Of a stretch of 64,000 bases of DNA, positions 27,649 to 37,400 are shown piece by piece. The notes under the pieces are model-generated. The model saw nothing but the letters and a program-made list of their open reading frames with translations, had not been told where the DNA came from and did not search any database. Both the position numbers and the translations under genes were made by a program. The first letter of the stretch is position 1; each line of letters opens with the position of its first letter. The stretch comes from Geitlerinema sp. BBD 1991-9 (GTDB taxonomy: Bacteria; Cyanobacteriota; Cyanobacteriia; Cyanobacteriales; Geitlerinemataceae), in assembly GCA_001657325.1 (NCBI GenBank), contig LWRO01000030.1:1-64000 (forward strand), written 5' to 3'.

Positions 27649-28548
27649 TTAAAGCCATCCTCCTGATGCCATTTTTAAAAGTTGTTTGACCGTGTGACTT
27701 CGACTAACCGTCATTCTGGGAATAAAATAGCGATTGCGAAACCAGTCTAATCGAAAAGTTTTGCCGTTGTAGAGATAGCCCGATCGATAATATTTTTTGA
27801 CTTCTTTTAACACAAATTTATTGACTTTGCCAAACGGATATGATATGTGATTGGCAACTTGACCTTTTGGATCTAAACCTTTCGTACACTCACGAAGCAA
27901 TTGTTGCGATCCGAGGAGTTCTTTCGTTAAACCTTCTGCATCGAGTTGAGTTAAATCTTCGTGGTTGGAGGTGTGCGATTGAATATCGTAATAACCTTTT
28001 TCCAAACCGATGCGAAAATCTTCGCAACTGGCGTGATCGAGATACGTTCCAGGAATTCCCATAAAAGCAGGGTTAACAAACCAAACAATTTTAATGGGTG
28101 TATCGTAAGTTCGATCGAGCTTTTCTAAAATCGGTAAAATGTTATCGTTTGCACTTTGATAACCATCGTCGATCGCGATCGCGACTTTTTTTCGCTTTCG
28201 TTGTTCGGGAGAAAGCGATTTAGGGGTATCGCTGAGAAAGTAATCGTAGAGATCCTGACTGGTGAGAAACCAGTAATTTTTCCGAACGAGTTGAGTCAAA
28301 AAGATCTCAAAGTCGGCTTTGGTATAATCACTGCTAAATTCTGGTCGGTTGGGAGGCTGTTCCTTGGGATTATTCAAATCGACGATATCGTGAAATCCGA
28401 AAATCGGAATTTCCTCAAATAGCAATTCCGTTGAAATGCGAAATAGACCGATCCCGATCCAAAATGCCAAACAAAAGATCGCCAATTTTTTCAGGATTTT
28501 GGCATATCTTACCTTGAATTTATCCCAAGTCGTAACTAAAACTTTCAT
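27649..28548 (-). CDS. Membrane-anchored polysaccharide deacetylase (CE4)
   Basis: The product is 299 residues. One N-terminal membrane helix (about 21-40) anchors it with the enzyme outside. The NodB-fold motifs are present: motif 1 as AIAIDDGYQSA with D127-D128, motif 2 as HTSNH with metal ligands H192 and H196, and motif 3 as ISYPFGK. It should remove acetyl groups from an extracellular or wall polysaccharide. The downstream neighbour is an acyltransferase-like membrane protein on the same strand, so the two may adjust acylation of one envelope polymer. Lower GC than the surrounding core genes is seen. Confidence 0.85.
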   Translation of the reverse strand: MKVLVTTWDKFKVRYAKILKKLAIFCLAFWIGIGLFRISTELLFEEIPIFGFHDIVDLNNPKEQPPNRPEFSSDYTKADFEIFLTQLVRKNYWFLTSQDLYDYFLSDTPKSLSPEQRKRKKVAIAIDDGYQSANDNILPILEKLDRTYDTPIKIVWFVNPAFMGIPGTYLDHASCEDFRIGLEKGYYDIQSHTSNHEDLTQLDAEGLTKELLGSQQLLRECTKGLDPKGQVANHISYPFGKVNKFVLKEVKKYYRSGYLYNGKTFRLDWFRNRYFIPRMTVSRSHTVKQLLKMASGGWL

Positions 28549-28692
28549 GAGAAAACTTCTTGCGATATAACACGAGCGATCGACACACTCATCTCGAACC
28601 TCACCTCAAACGTTCGATCGCTTGGGATACTGTGTTGCTAGGTGAATCACAATTCACACGCCATGTGCTTTTGTACGATATCAGGTACGATA

Positions 28693-29772
28693 TCAGGGTT
28701 CTTCCTCCACCACCAATTCTCCCTTCGTTAAAATTTTGTACATATCTAGAACGGTAAGCGCTTTGTCCTTATAGAGTGCTGTTCCCCGTAGATATTCGTC
28801 GTGAATCGAACGAACGGCTGTCGGAATGGCCGAGATCGCAGTCGGACTAACTTGAACGACATCGAACACCTCATCGACTGTAATACCGGCAACGATGTCC
28901 TCGACCTGTACGATGAGAACTTGGGCGCTGTTACGGGTTGGGATGGGCAATTCGAGCAGTTCGTCGATGGCTACGAGGGTGAGAATTTCCCCCCGTAAAT
29001 TCATATTGCCAACAATTCTCGGAGGGCAACAGGGAATCGGTGTAACGTCGCGAATTTCGGCAAATTCGCGCACCGTTTTCAGGTCGATCCCGAAATACTC
29101 TCCTTGAAATCCAACAACAGCCAAGGATACGAGATTTTGGGAGTTTTGGGTGTCGTCTGGAATTCTAAGTTGTGCTGCCCGCTGGCGAAATACTTCTCGT
29201 TCTTCTGGGGTTGCGTTGGGGCAAAAGACGGGCAGTTCGCGAACGTCAGAGTCTGCATCACCGTCAAGTTCTGGCGCTTCGCGGTAGTCGCCCATACTAT
29301 CGCGAAGATCTGGGCTGATGCTATCGAGTGCATTGAGATCGGGGAATTCCCGAACTAAAGCTTCGCAGTCGAGGAGGGCAATGAGTCCACTTTGAACTTG
29401 TGCGACCCCTTGAATGAAACGGTGTTTGTGGGGGTTATCGTAGCTGTAGGACAGATTCTCCGTTCGATCGTCAGCCAAAATCGAGGTGACTTCGCACACT
29501 CGATCGACGATGATGCCAAGACAAACACTTTCCCACACAATAACGATCAGGCTGTGGTTGAGGTGGTACTCTCTCGCTCGATAGCTCAGACGAAGATTGA
29601 GATCCATCACGGGGACAATTTCACCCCGCAGGTTAAAAATGCCGACGATATAACGAGGTGCTTCGGCAATGGGTGTAATTTCTGGGAGAAAAAACACTTC
29701 TCGGACGACACGTGCATCGAGTCCGTATTGACTATCGTTTAGCTCGAATAAAAGATAAGGATAGGTTTCCAT
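28693..29772 (-). CDS. CheW-type scaffold with two CheW domains
   Basis: The product is 359 residues holding two CheW domains in tandem. Domain 1 (about 1-150) has YGLDARVVREVFFLPEITPI, FNLRGEIVPVMDL and IVDRVCEVTSI. Domain 2 (about 205-350) has FGIDLKTVREFAEIRDVTPIP, MNLRGEILTLVAI and TVDEVFDVVQV. CheW couples receptors to the kinase CheA. A double CheW could bridge two partners. It starts about 40 bp after cheR, so the two form an operon that belongs with the cheA-cheB genes 3-8 kb upstream on the same strand. Confidence 0.92.
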   Translation of the reverse strand: METYPYLLFELNDSQYGLDARVVREVFFLPEITPIAEAPRYIVGIFNLRGEIVPVMDLNLRLSYRAREYHLNHSLIVIVWESVCLGIIVDRVCEVTSILADDRTENLSYSYDNPHKHRFIQGVAQVQSGLIALLDCEALVREFPDLNALDSISPDLRDSMGDYREAPELDGDADSDVRELPVFCPNATPEEREVFRQRAAQLRIPDDTQNSQNLVSLAVVGFQGEYFGIDLKTVREFAEIRDVTPIPCCPPRIVGNMNLRGEILTLVAIDELLELPIPTRNSAQVLIVQVEDIVAGITVDEVFDVVQVSPTAISAIPTAVRSIHDEYLRGTALYKDKALTVLDMYKILTKGELVVEEEP

Positions 29773-29814
29773 GGCATTCTCAATAATGCTGACCGCTTTG
29801 TATCGTGCTATAGA

Positions 29815-31476
29815 TTATCCCGCTATAGATGACTGTTGAACTTGCTCTAACAATCCACCGGCGGTGAGTTGTCCGTCGAGATCGACAAAGCTTGTGGCAG
29901 GAAGCGTTTTCAGAATTTCGATCGCGGTGTTTTGCATTTTACGGGCGCGATGGAGATCGCCTTCAGCGTAATAAATCTGAGCGAGTTCTAGATACGCAAG
30001 AGGGGCGTGGGGATCGATGTAGACAATTTTTTTAAGGAAGTTTTTAGCTCGACTGGGATTGCCTTGTAATTCGCTGATGGTAGCGAGGAGGTAGTACGGT
30101 ACAACGGCGAGGGATTCGATTTCGAGCGCTTGCATACAGTAATAGGTCGCTTTTCGATAGTCGCCCAGATTGGCGTAAGCGCGAGCGATGAGGGTATGAG
30201 CGTCGAGGTGGCGGATTTGTTGGGAAAGCACGCACTCCGCGTGTTGAATGGCTTCGGGGTAGTTCTTTTGTTGAAAGTCGTGGAGGGCATCGTTCCAACT
30301 TCGATCGAAATCTCGATCGAGGGAAGCGTTGGCTGACTCAGTTGCGTTGAAAAGCGTTCGTCCCCCGTTGGAGGGTGAAGCGTCGCTTCTACAGCTACTT
30401 TGGGGTGATGGTTGTTTGAGTTGGGAAGACGACTGTATCGTTCGGCTCGGGTTGGCGAGGGGAAGTGCTGACGATCGATCGAAGGTATCGATCCGAGAGG
30501 AGGAAAGGGTCGGGTCTGTCGAGTCTCCGCTAGAGGTTCGCTCGAAGATAAAGGCTCGATCGCTTGTGGGTGAGACGCTGTCGAGTTCGGGAAGATCGCA
30601 GCGTTGGTAAACGACGGATTGAGGGAACAGTTGGACGTGAAACGGTTGGATCGATCGTCCTTGCAGTTCTGCATGGGCCGCGATGAGATATCCCCCTTGG
30701 GCAAGGGTTTGGTAAAACTTTTGTAGGACGAGATCGATCGATCTTCGATCGAAATAGATAAAAACGTTCCGACACAGGATCAGATCGATCTCGTGTAAGT
30801 CGATTTCGGGATTGGGAAAGTCGTGACCGACGAGGTTGAGGGGCTGGAACTGCACCATCTCCTGCACTCGTGCATCGATGTGGTAACGATCTCCGTCACG
30901 ACGAAAATACTGCTGTTGCAGATGGGGTTCGACTTGGCGGAACGACCAAGTATTGTAATGTCCCCGTTTCGCTCGATCGAGAACTTCGTGGTTGATATCA
31001 GTCCCGACGATCGAGAGATCCCAGTCCTGTAAGTCGGGGAGCAGTTCCCGCAGCAAGATGGCGATCGAGTAAGGTTCTTCTCCAGACGCACAGGCAGCAC
31101 TCCAAACTTTGAAGCGGGGTTTGGGGCAGTTCGCCCGGGCCGCGAGGTTGCGATTTTTGACGATCAGTTCGGGTAAAATGCGACTCCGGAGAAGCTCGAA
31201 TTGACCTCGATCTCGAAAGAAATAACTTTCGGTGACGACTAGGCGTTGAATGAGTTTTTGCCATTCTTGATGGCTGCGTGCCTTCTGTTGGGACGACGCA
31301 CCGTTGAAGGAGGCACTCAGTAGTTGGTAGTAATCTTCTAGTGACGAGATTCCGATGGATTCCATCCTCGCCTGAATTTTGGCGAGTAGTCCACGCTCGT
31401 CTTGGGGGCGAACGTACAATCCTGTTTGCTGAACGATCGATTTGACAAATCGTTGCAGGAGGGCAGAGTCACACAT
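29815..31476 (-). CDS. cheR: CheR methyltransferase with C-terminal TPR domain
   Basis: The product is 553 residues. The N-terminal CheR part (1-280) has LVVTESYFFRD, the SAM motif FKVWSAACASGEEPYSIA, GTDINHEVLDRAKRGHY and DLILCRNVFIYFD. A low-complexity linker rich in Ser, Pro and Arg (about 300-390) leads to TPR repeats (about 395-530), including EAIQHAECVLSQQIRHLDAH and ATYYCMQALEIESLAVVPYY. CheR methylates receptor glutamates; TPR-fused forms occur in chemosensory systems that control functions other than flagellar swimming. No receptor gene is in the window. It precedes the double-CheW gene. Confidence 0.93.
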   Translation of the reverse strand: MCDSALLQRFVKSIVQQTGLYVRPQDERGLLAKIQARMESIGISSLEDYYQLLSASFNGASSQQKARSHQEWQKLIQRLVVTESYFFRDRGQFELLRSRILPELIVKNRNLAARANCPKPRFKVWSAACASGEEPYSIAILLRELLPDLQDWDLSIVGTDINHEVLDRAKRGHYNTWSFRQVEPHLQQQYFRRDGDRYHIDARVQEMVQFQPLNLVGHDFPNPEIDLHEIDLILCRNVFIYFDRRSIDLVLQKFYQTLAQGGYLIAAHAELQGRSIQPFHVQLFPQSVVYQRCDLPELDSVSPTSDRAFIFERTSSGDSTDPTLSSSRIDTFDRSSALPLANPSRTIQSSSQLKQPSPQSSCRSDASPSNGGRTLFNATESANASLDRDFDRSWNDALHDFQQKNYPEAIQHAECVLSQQIRHLDAHTLIARAYANLGDYRKATYYCMQALEIESLAVVPYYLLATISELQGNPSRAKNFLKKIVYIDPHAPLAYLELAQIYYAEGDLHRARKMQNTAIEILKTLPATSFVDLDGQLTAGGLLEQVQQSSIAG

Positions 31477-31695
31477 TATGACAGCATTACAGTTAAGCGG
31501 CGAGTCGTGAGAGCGAGTCGTGAATTGCGAGCGGAAAGCGCCTCGGCGATGCCAGATCGGCCGGCAATTCTAGCCTAACTCAGATTTTCTGTCCGTTTTA
31601 ACCTTGGGGTGGGGAGCCATTCATCCGCGATTTGAGAAAGGGGAAAACGAATCGACGTTATGATAAGAGCAGTTAGTTAAGTTCTGTTAAGAAAA

Positions 31696-32337
31696 TTGAC
31701 TGCGACGTTCAAGCATTCCGACCGTGCAACGACTCCCCGCGATTGGCACGCACTCGATCCGATTTGGGAAGGTGGCGAGGACGCCGTGCGCGATGGTTTG
31801 CCCCACCATCAACTCGCACCCGCTTGGCAAATTTTGCTGTTGGGAGATGGATCGCCTACGCGGCATCTCAAATTGTTAACCGGTGAACCGACGGAAGTTG
31901 ACGTTATCGATATGTCGTCGATCGAGATGGATGCGGACGGCGCACCAGCCTTAATTCAAGCCTTGCCCGGTCCGCGATTGCGGCGACAAGTCTGGTTGCG
32001 AACGGCTTCGGGTCAGCGATTAGCCTACGCGGTTTCCTGGTGGGAAGCCAGCCATATCGACAACTATTTACAAAATCGATCGTTGCCAATTTGGGAAAAT
32101 CTATCGCGCATTCATGCCGAACTCTATCGGGACGTTCGCGGTCTCTGTTACGGCACTTGTCCGGCGTTGGAAACTGCATTTGAGGAAACGGGGCCGTTTT
32201 GGGGACGGCATTATTTGTTTTGGCATCACGGTCAACCGCTAACCTTGATTTATGAGGTTTTTTCGCCGTATTTACAGAAGTACCTCGGATCGATACGCGC
32301 TCGCCCCAATCTCGATTTTTTATCTCGTTCTTCTTAG
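31696..32337 (+). CDS. Chorismate lyase, cyanobacterial type
   Basis: The product is 213 residues from a TTG start. It belongs to the chorismate lyase family found in cyanobacteria (DUF98/UbiC-like), which releases 4-hydroxybenzoate from chorismate for plastoquinone synthesis. Recognisable parts are WHALDPIWEG, APAWQILLLGDGSPTRHLKLLTGEP, LRRQVWLRTASGQRLAYAVSWW and the Glu in LTLIYEVFSPYL. It is oriented opposite to the che genes on both sides and is followed directly by two abutting miniature elements, so its position inside the che cluster looks secondary. Confidence 0.8.
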   Translation: MTATFKHSDRATTPRDWHALDPIWEGGEDAVRDGLPHHQLAPAWQILLLGDGSPTRHLKLLTGEPTEVDVIDMSSIEMDADGAPALIQALPGPRLRRQVWLRTASGQRLAYAVSWWEASHIDNYLQNRSLPIWENLSRIHAELYRDVRGLCYGTCPALETAFEETGPFWGRHYLFWHHGQPLTLIYEVFSPYLQKYLGSIRARPNLDFLSRSS

Positions 32338-32364
32338 GTTTCAAACTTTTTTGCTTATCAAATC

Positions 32365-32518
32365 GGGTGCATCTCAATTCTGTAACCCTCACCCTAAATC
32401 CCTCTCCCAAGATTGGGAGAGGGACTTGAAAATAGCTCCCCTTCTCCCAATCTTGGGAGAAGGGGTTGGGGGATGAGGGCATCGGAAATCGGATAGATTG
32501 TGAAAGTGAGATACACCC
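32365..32518. mobile_element. Miniature inverted-repeat element, family A, copy 2
   Basis: A 154-bp element begins GGGTGCATCTCAATTCTG and ends GTGAAAGTGAGATACACCC. The ends match copy 1, but the centre differs: it has a pair of inverted words, CCCAAGATTGGGAG and CTCCCAATCTTGGGAG, and is longer. Its right end abuts copy 3. Confidence 0.7.
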
Positions 32519-32612
32519 TCTCACTTTTGCGATCGAAACCCCACCCATCCTCCTCTGACTAAGGGGAGGTGCCGAAGGCGGAGGGGTCATTCTACGAAAT
32601 TGAGATGCACCC
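32519..32612. mobile_element. Miniature inverted-repeat element, family A, copy 3
   Basis: Reading the minus strand from 32612, it is nearly identical to copy 1 (23950-24050), starting GGGTGCATCTCAATTTCG. It ends after AAAAGTGAGA, so the outer seven or so bases of its other terminus are missing, exactly where copy 2 ends. This suggests insertion of one copy into, or recombination at, the end of the other. Confidence 0.7.
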
Positions 32613-32647
32613 GCCAAATCCTTCTTGTTTTGCCAATCTAATTCAAT

Positions 32648-33217
32648 CTAAAACGTCGAGCCTGGCTGTTTTAAAAATTCAATTTCCGCCGGAGTGCTTT
32701 GTCTATGTAAAATGGAATTGCGATGGGGAAAACGTCCAAAACGTTCGATAATATCCCGGTGTTGGTAGGCGTATTGAATGGTTTCGGAGCTATGTAAATC
32801 ATTTTTGAGGGTTTCAAATAAACGCACGCATTGTTTTTGTCGATCGAGGTTTTCGCTATGCTCGAACGGTAAATACAAAAACCAACGTTGGACGGGTAAA
32901 ACGGCTCGATCGAACCCTCGATCGATTGCCATTTCTGCCACGTATAACGCCTTATCGTCCGTGGCAAATGCTTGAGGCGTACCGCGAAACAGGTTGCGGG
33001 AAAATTGGTCGAGGACGATCGTTAACGCCAGACAACTCAGGGGTTCGGCTTGCCAGTCGTCGAGATCGCCCGCTGCCGCCTGTCGGTGGACGTCCAGAAA
33101 GTTCGATCGAATTCGATCGTCAAAGTCCGGATCTTTAACAAACCAAACCGATCGAGGCGTTCCGTAAGCTCGATCGTCAGATTTGCCAAACCAGAAATCC
33201 AATACGTCTGTCCACAT
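32648..33217 (-). CDS. DUF924 family protein
   Basis: The product is 189 residues, the usual length for this family of TPR-like helical proteins of unknown function. It begins DVLDFWFGKSDDRAYG, then WFVKDPDFDDRIRSNF, LDQFSRNLFRGTPQAFATDDKAL and YLPFEHSENLDRQ, all strongly conserved in DUF924. No catalytic role is established. It lies between cheB and the miniature elements on the che strand; no link to chemotaxis is known. Confidence 0.85.
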   Translation of the reverse strand: MWTDVLDFWFGKSDDRAYGTPRSVWFVKDPDFDDRIRSNFLDVHRQAAAGDLDDWQAEPLSCLALTIVLDQFSRNLFRGTPQAFATDDKALYVAEMAIDRGFDRAVLPVQRWFLYLPFEHSENLDRQKQCVRLFETLKNDLHSSETIQYAYQHRDIIERFGRFPHRNSILHRQSTPAEIEFLKQPGSTF

Positions 33218-33255
33218 CGTTCAGCGTTTCCTTGAAAGGTCGAAAGAGCGAGAAT

Positions 33256-33312
33256 CAGTCACCCGTCACCAGTTATCAGTCACCAGTTATCAGTCACCAG
33301 TTACCAGTGACA
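33256..33312. repeat. Short tandem heptamer tract (CAGTCACCAGTTAT)n
   Basis: About 57 bases of degenerate CAGTCAC/CAGTTAT units lie between the DUF924 gene and cheB. They resemble the TGACTGG-type units at 38618-38648 and 43009-43047 in inverse orientation. Confidence 0.8.
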
Positions 33313-33343
33313 ACAGTTTTCATCGGATGGTTTTCAGGTCAGG

Positions 33344-34435
33344 TTAACCCAGAGCTACCCGTTTGAGGATAGTCGGTGCAATTTGGCTCAGCGGTAGAAC
33401 CTGTTGCACGGCATTCAGTGCAATTGCCTCCTTCGGCATCCCAAACACGACACTGCTGGCTTCGTCCTGGGCGATCGTCAGTCCCCCAGCTCGATCGATC
33501 TCTAACAATCCCGACGCACCGTCTTTCCCCATACCCGTCAGCAATACCCCTAAAGTCTGACGACCGTAGTGTCGCGCAACCGATTCAAACGTCATCGTAA
33601 CCGCCGGACGATGTCCGGCTAGAGGGGGCGCGTCAGAATAGCAGAAACATCGAGATCGATCGACAATTAAATGTCTGTCTTCCGGTGGAAAGTACGCCGT
33701 TCCCGGTTTGGCTCGCTGTCCCGCTTCGGCGATGCTGACTGAAATTTGACACTCAGCATCAAGCCACTTCACCAATCCCTCTAAAAACCCGCGACTGATA
33801 TGTTGGACGCAAACGATCGGGACGGGTAAAGTTTTCGGCATGGCAGACAAGATCGTCAGGAGCGCTTGCGGGCCGCCTGTCGATGCACCGATCGCGACGA
33901 TTTGATACGACAACCGCCGAACGCTCAGCGGTGGCTTGGGAACTCGGACTCGCTCTCGTTCGTGGGTGAAATATTGTTGGGGTGCTGTCTTCACCATCAA
34001 CGAAGCAGAAGAGGAACGTCGGTGGGTAAACACGGAAACACCCGATAACACGCGAATTTTCGAGATCAATTCTTGTTTCAGGGCCTCCCAATTCCCTGAC
34101 GTACTGGCAATTGGCTTGGGCAAGACATCCACAGCACCAGCATTTAAAACGCGAAAGACGTTTTGAGTGTCTTCAGCTTGCACGGAAGCACTCAACACCA
34201 AAATCGGATGAGGCCTTGTCGCCATAATTTCTTCGGTCAGTTCCAACCCTCCCATTTCTGGCATATGAAGGTCGGTACAAATGACATCAGGGCGCACCTG
34301 AGTCAGCAGGTGTAAGGCTTCTTTCCCCGTTTTCGCCATCCCCACCAGCTCGATGTCCGGGCAGTTGACAAGGATACGTTTGAGAATCGCTTGGGCAACG
34401 GGGGAATCTTCTACAACGAGTACGCGAATCGACAT
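33344..34435 (-). CDS. cheB: Chemotaxis methylesterase/deamidase CheB
   Basis: The product is about 363 residues from the Met reading MSIRVLVVEDSP; an upstream in-frame Met at 34498 is less likely. The receiver domain (1-120) has the phosphorylated Asp at D55 (CTDLHMPE). A linker of about 50 residues follows. The esterase domain has the catalytic Ser in AIGASTGGPQ, His in CVQHISRGF and Asp in LLTGMGKDGA. CheB removes methyl groups from receptors, opposing CheR. It follows cheA by about 65 bp on the same strand. Confidence 0.95.
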   Translation of the reverse strand: MSIRVLVVEDSPVAQAILKRILVNCPDIELVGMAKTGKEALHLLTQVRPDVICTDLHMPEMGGLELTEEIMATRPHPILVLSASVQAEDTQNVFRVLNAGAVDVLPKPIASTSGNWEALKQELISKIRVLSGVSVFTHRRSSSASLMVKTAPQQYFTHERERVRVPKPPLSVRRLSYQIVAIGASTGGPQALLTILSAMPKTLPVPIVCVQHISRGFLEGLVKWLDAECQISVSIAEAGQRAKPGTAYFPPEDRHLIVDRSRCFCYSDAPPLAGHRPAVTMTFESVARHYGRQTLGVLLTGMGKDGASGLLEIDRAGGLTIAQDEASSVVFGMPKEAIALNAVQQVLPLSQIAPTILKRVALG

Positions 34436-34499
34436 TTTCGATCGGGTTGGGGCAGGGTTTCTCCACCCACAACTTGAAGGAGTCCCATATTCCATCATC

Positions 34500-37400
34500 T
34501 CAAATCAAGCGCCGCAGCGTTTCAACCAGTAGTGCTTGATTGAAACTGCTTTTCGTGATGTAGGCATTCGCCCCGGCTTCTGCCCCTTGGCGGCGGTCTT
34601 CGTCGGTGGCGAGGGAGGTGACTAAAATGATGGGAAGTTCGCTGTACTGCGGTTGAGATCGAATTCTCGCCGTCAGTTCTAACCCATCGAGGTTGGGCAT
34701 TTGAATATCAGAGACGACGGCATCGCAATGGGACGATCGAAGTTTGTTGTAGCCGTCTAACCCGTCCACTGCCGCGATCACTTCGTAACCCGCCGCCTCT
34801 AAAATCCGTTTTTCTTGGGTTCGAGTGGTGATGGAATCTTCGACTAACAAAATTGTTTGCTTGGAAACGTTTTCTGATAGATGACTCTCCCCTCGAACCG
34901 CCGTAATGTTGGATGAAACGTCGGTAGTGAAGGACGACTGGCGGCGATGCTCGGGAACGGATTTCACTAAATCAGCGGGATTGAGTACGATACAGACTTC
35001 CCCAGTGCCTAAAATCGTTGCACCCGATACGTTGCGTACTCGCGCGAGCAGTTTGCTTTGGGGTTTGAGGATGGTGTCTTGTTCGTCGAGGAGTCGATCG
35101 ACGATCAATCCCAAGCGATCTTCGCCCATTTTGACGATGATGCACGACTGTTGACCTTCATCGGAACGGCTGTTGTCGAGCGAGGGCAATTCGAGTAAAT
35201 CCACCAATTTCACGATCGAAACGGGTTGGTCGTCGAATAGGATCGTGTCTCGTCCTTCGATCGAGAAAATTTCAGCTCGATCGACGATACAGGCAGTTTG
35301 CACGCACTCCACCGGTAAAGCGTAAGGCCGTCCGTTGAGGACGAAGAGCAACACGTGGGCGGTCGCCAGTGTCGTTCCGAGGTGCAGTTGAATCGTACAG
35401 CCTCGATTCGGTTCGGATTCGATTTGAATTGAGCCTTTGAGTCGTTCGACATTGGCGCGAACGACATCTAAACCGACCCCCCGTCCGGAGACTTCGGTCA
35501 CGAACGATCGGGTGGAAAATCCCGGCATGAAAATTAACGACTGAATTTGCGCCGTCGTCATGGCTTCGAGTTCTTCGGGCCGACACAATCCATGGGTCAG
35601 GGCTGTTTTTTTGATTTTTTCGAGATTGAGTCCCCGTCCGTCGTCGGACACTTCGATCGCGATGTGGCTGGCGTTTTGATACCCACGTAGGGTCACGATG
35701 GCGGTGTCCGGCTTTCCCAACTGACGGCGCTCTTCGGGAGATTCGATTCCGTGGTCGATGGCATTGCGGATAATGTGGGTTAGGGGATCTTTCATGTCTT
35801 CGAGGATGCGCTTGTCGGCACGGGTTTCTCCCCCCAGCATGACGAGCTTGACATTTTTGTTTTGGGAGCGCGCGAGGTCTCGAACTAAACGCGGATACAG
35901 ATTGAAAATTGTAGACAAGGGCAGTAGTCGCGAACGGCGGACTTCGTCTTCAATTTCGTCGGCGATATTGTCGAGCCGCGCGGTGTCTTCGGCAACGGTA
36001 TCGCGAAGGCTGTTGAGGAGCGTTCCCAATCGATCGAGCCGTTCTTCGCTTTGTTGGTGAAAGGCTTGGAGCTGTTGAACGGCATTTTTGCGAAAGCCGC
36101 TACCGTTGGACTGCAATTCTTCCCACAGAAAACGGTTCGCCGTATGAGCCTCGCGACTCCATTCTTCCCAAAAGTTGACAATATTTTCAATTTCTGACAA
36201 GCGATGGGCGATCCGAATTTTGGTAACGGTCAGTTCTCCAGCCTGGGTCATCAGCGCATCGAGGTTGCGAGTTGCCACGCGAATGGTATCGATGCGATAG
36301 CTCCCATCGTCAGGGGCTTGAGTGGTCGACGTTAGGGGAGCGGCGGCGGGTTTGGCCTTGGGCGTGCGCTCGGATTTTCCCTGTAATCGTCTCAGAACGA
36401 CATCGACCTCGAGACCACCGGCTCTTCCGGTGACGGCTTCGTTAACCAGTGCGCGGATGGCATCGAGTCCTGCGTACAATCGATCGAGTAAAGACCGAGC
36501 CTCGTTCCCGCTCTGCGAAGCGTCTCCATCTCCTTGAGTTCCCTCATCGAGATCGGCGTTCAGTTGCATTTTCCCTTCTTTGACGGAAACGAGCTGTTGT
36601 TCCCATTCGTGGGCGACTTGAGCGATAACGCCAACACCGAGCATTCCTGCATCACCTTTAATACTGTGAATTTCCCGCAAACATCGATCGAGCTGAGCAG
36701 TATCGTCGGGATGTTGTTCGAGGTGGAGCAGTCCTTCGTCGAGTTTTTGCAGGTGGTCTTCGCTGGCAATTTGGAAGGTGTGACGCAGTTCGTCGTCGTC
36801 GATATATAGACTGCTTGCCGCTAGGCTTTCGACAGCAGCAGATTGGGGCGCTGGAGGCGTTGGTTGGGGGATTGGTTGAGGTGCTGGCTTGGACGTTGGG
36901 GTCACGGCTTCGTCAACCCGCTGGCGGAGGGTATCGAGTTCCCGAAACAATCGATCGCACAAGTCTGAAGAAATGTCTCGCTCTCTGGCTTGGACGGATA
37001 CCACTTGCTGCTCCCAATCATGGGCCAAACTCGCCACAACCTCGACCCCCAACATTCCTGCATCACCTTTGAGACTGTGGATTTCTCGGAGAATTGCATC
37101 GATCGGCGTGCGGTCTTCGGGATGTTGTTCGAGGCGTAGCAGACCGTCGTACAGTTTTTGGAAGTGGTCTTCGCTGGAACGATGAAAGGTTTCGCGGAGT
37201 TCCTCGTCTTCGATGTAGGATACTGCGGCGGCACTCGGCTCGTGAATTGGTATCGGTGTTGCAGGCTGTTCGTGACTCGATGTGTCGAGCGTGGGGGCAG
37301 TAGTTTCTGGGGATGCCCCCGTTACGATTTCTGTGACTTGTTGGCGAATCACGTCGAGACTGCCATAGAGTCGATCGAATAATTCGGATGTTAGGGAAAT

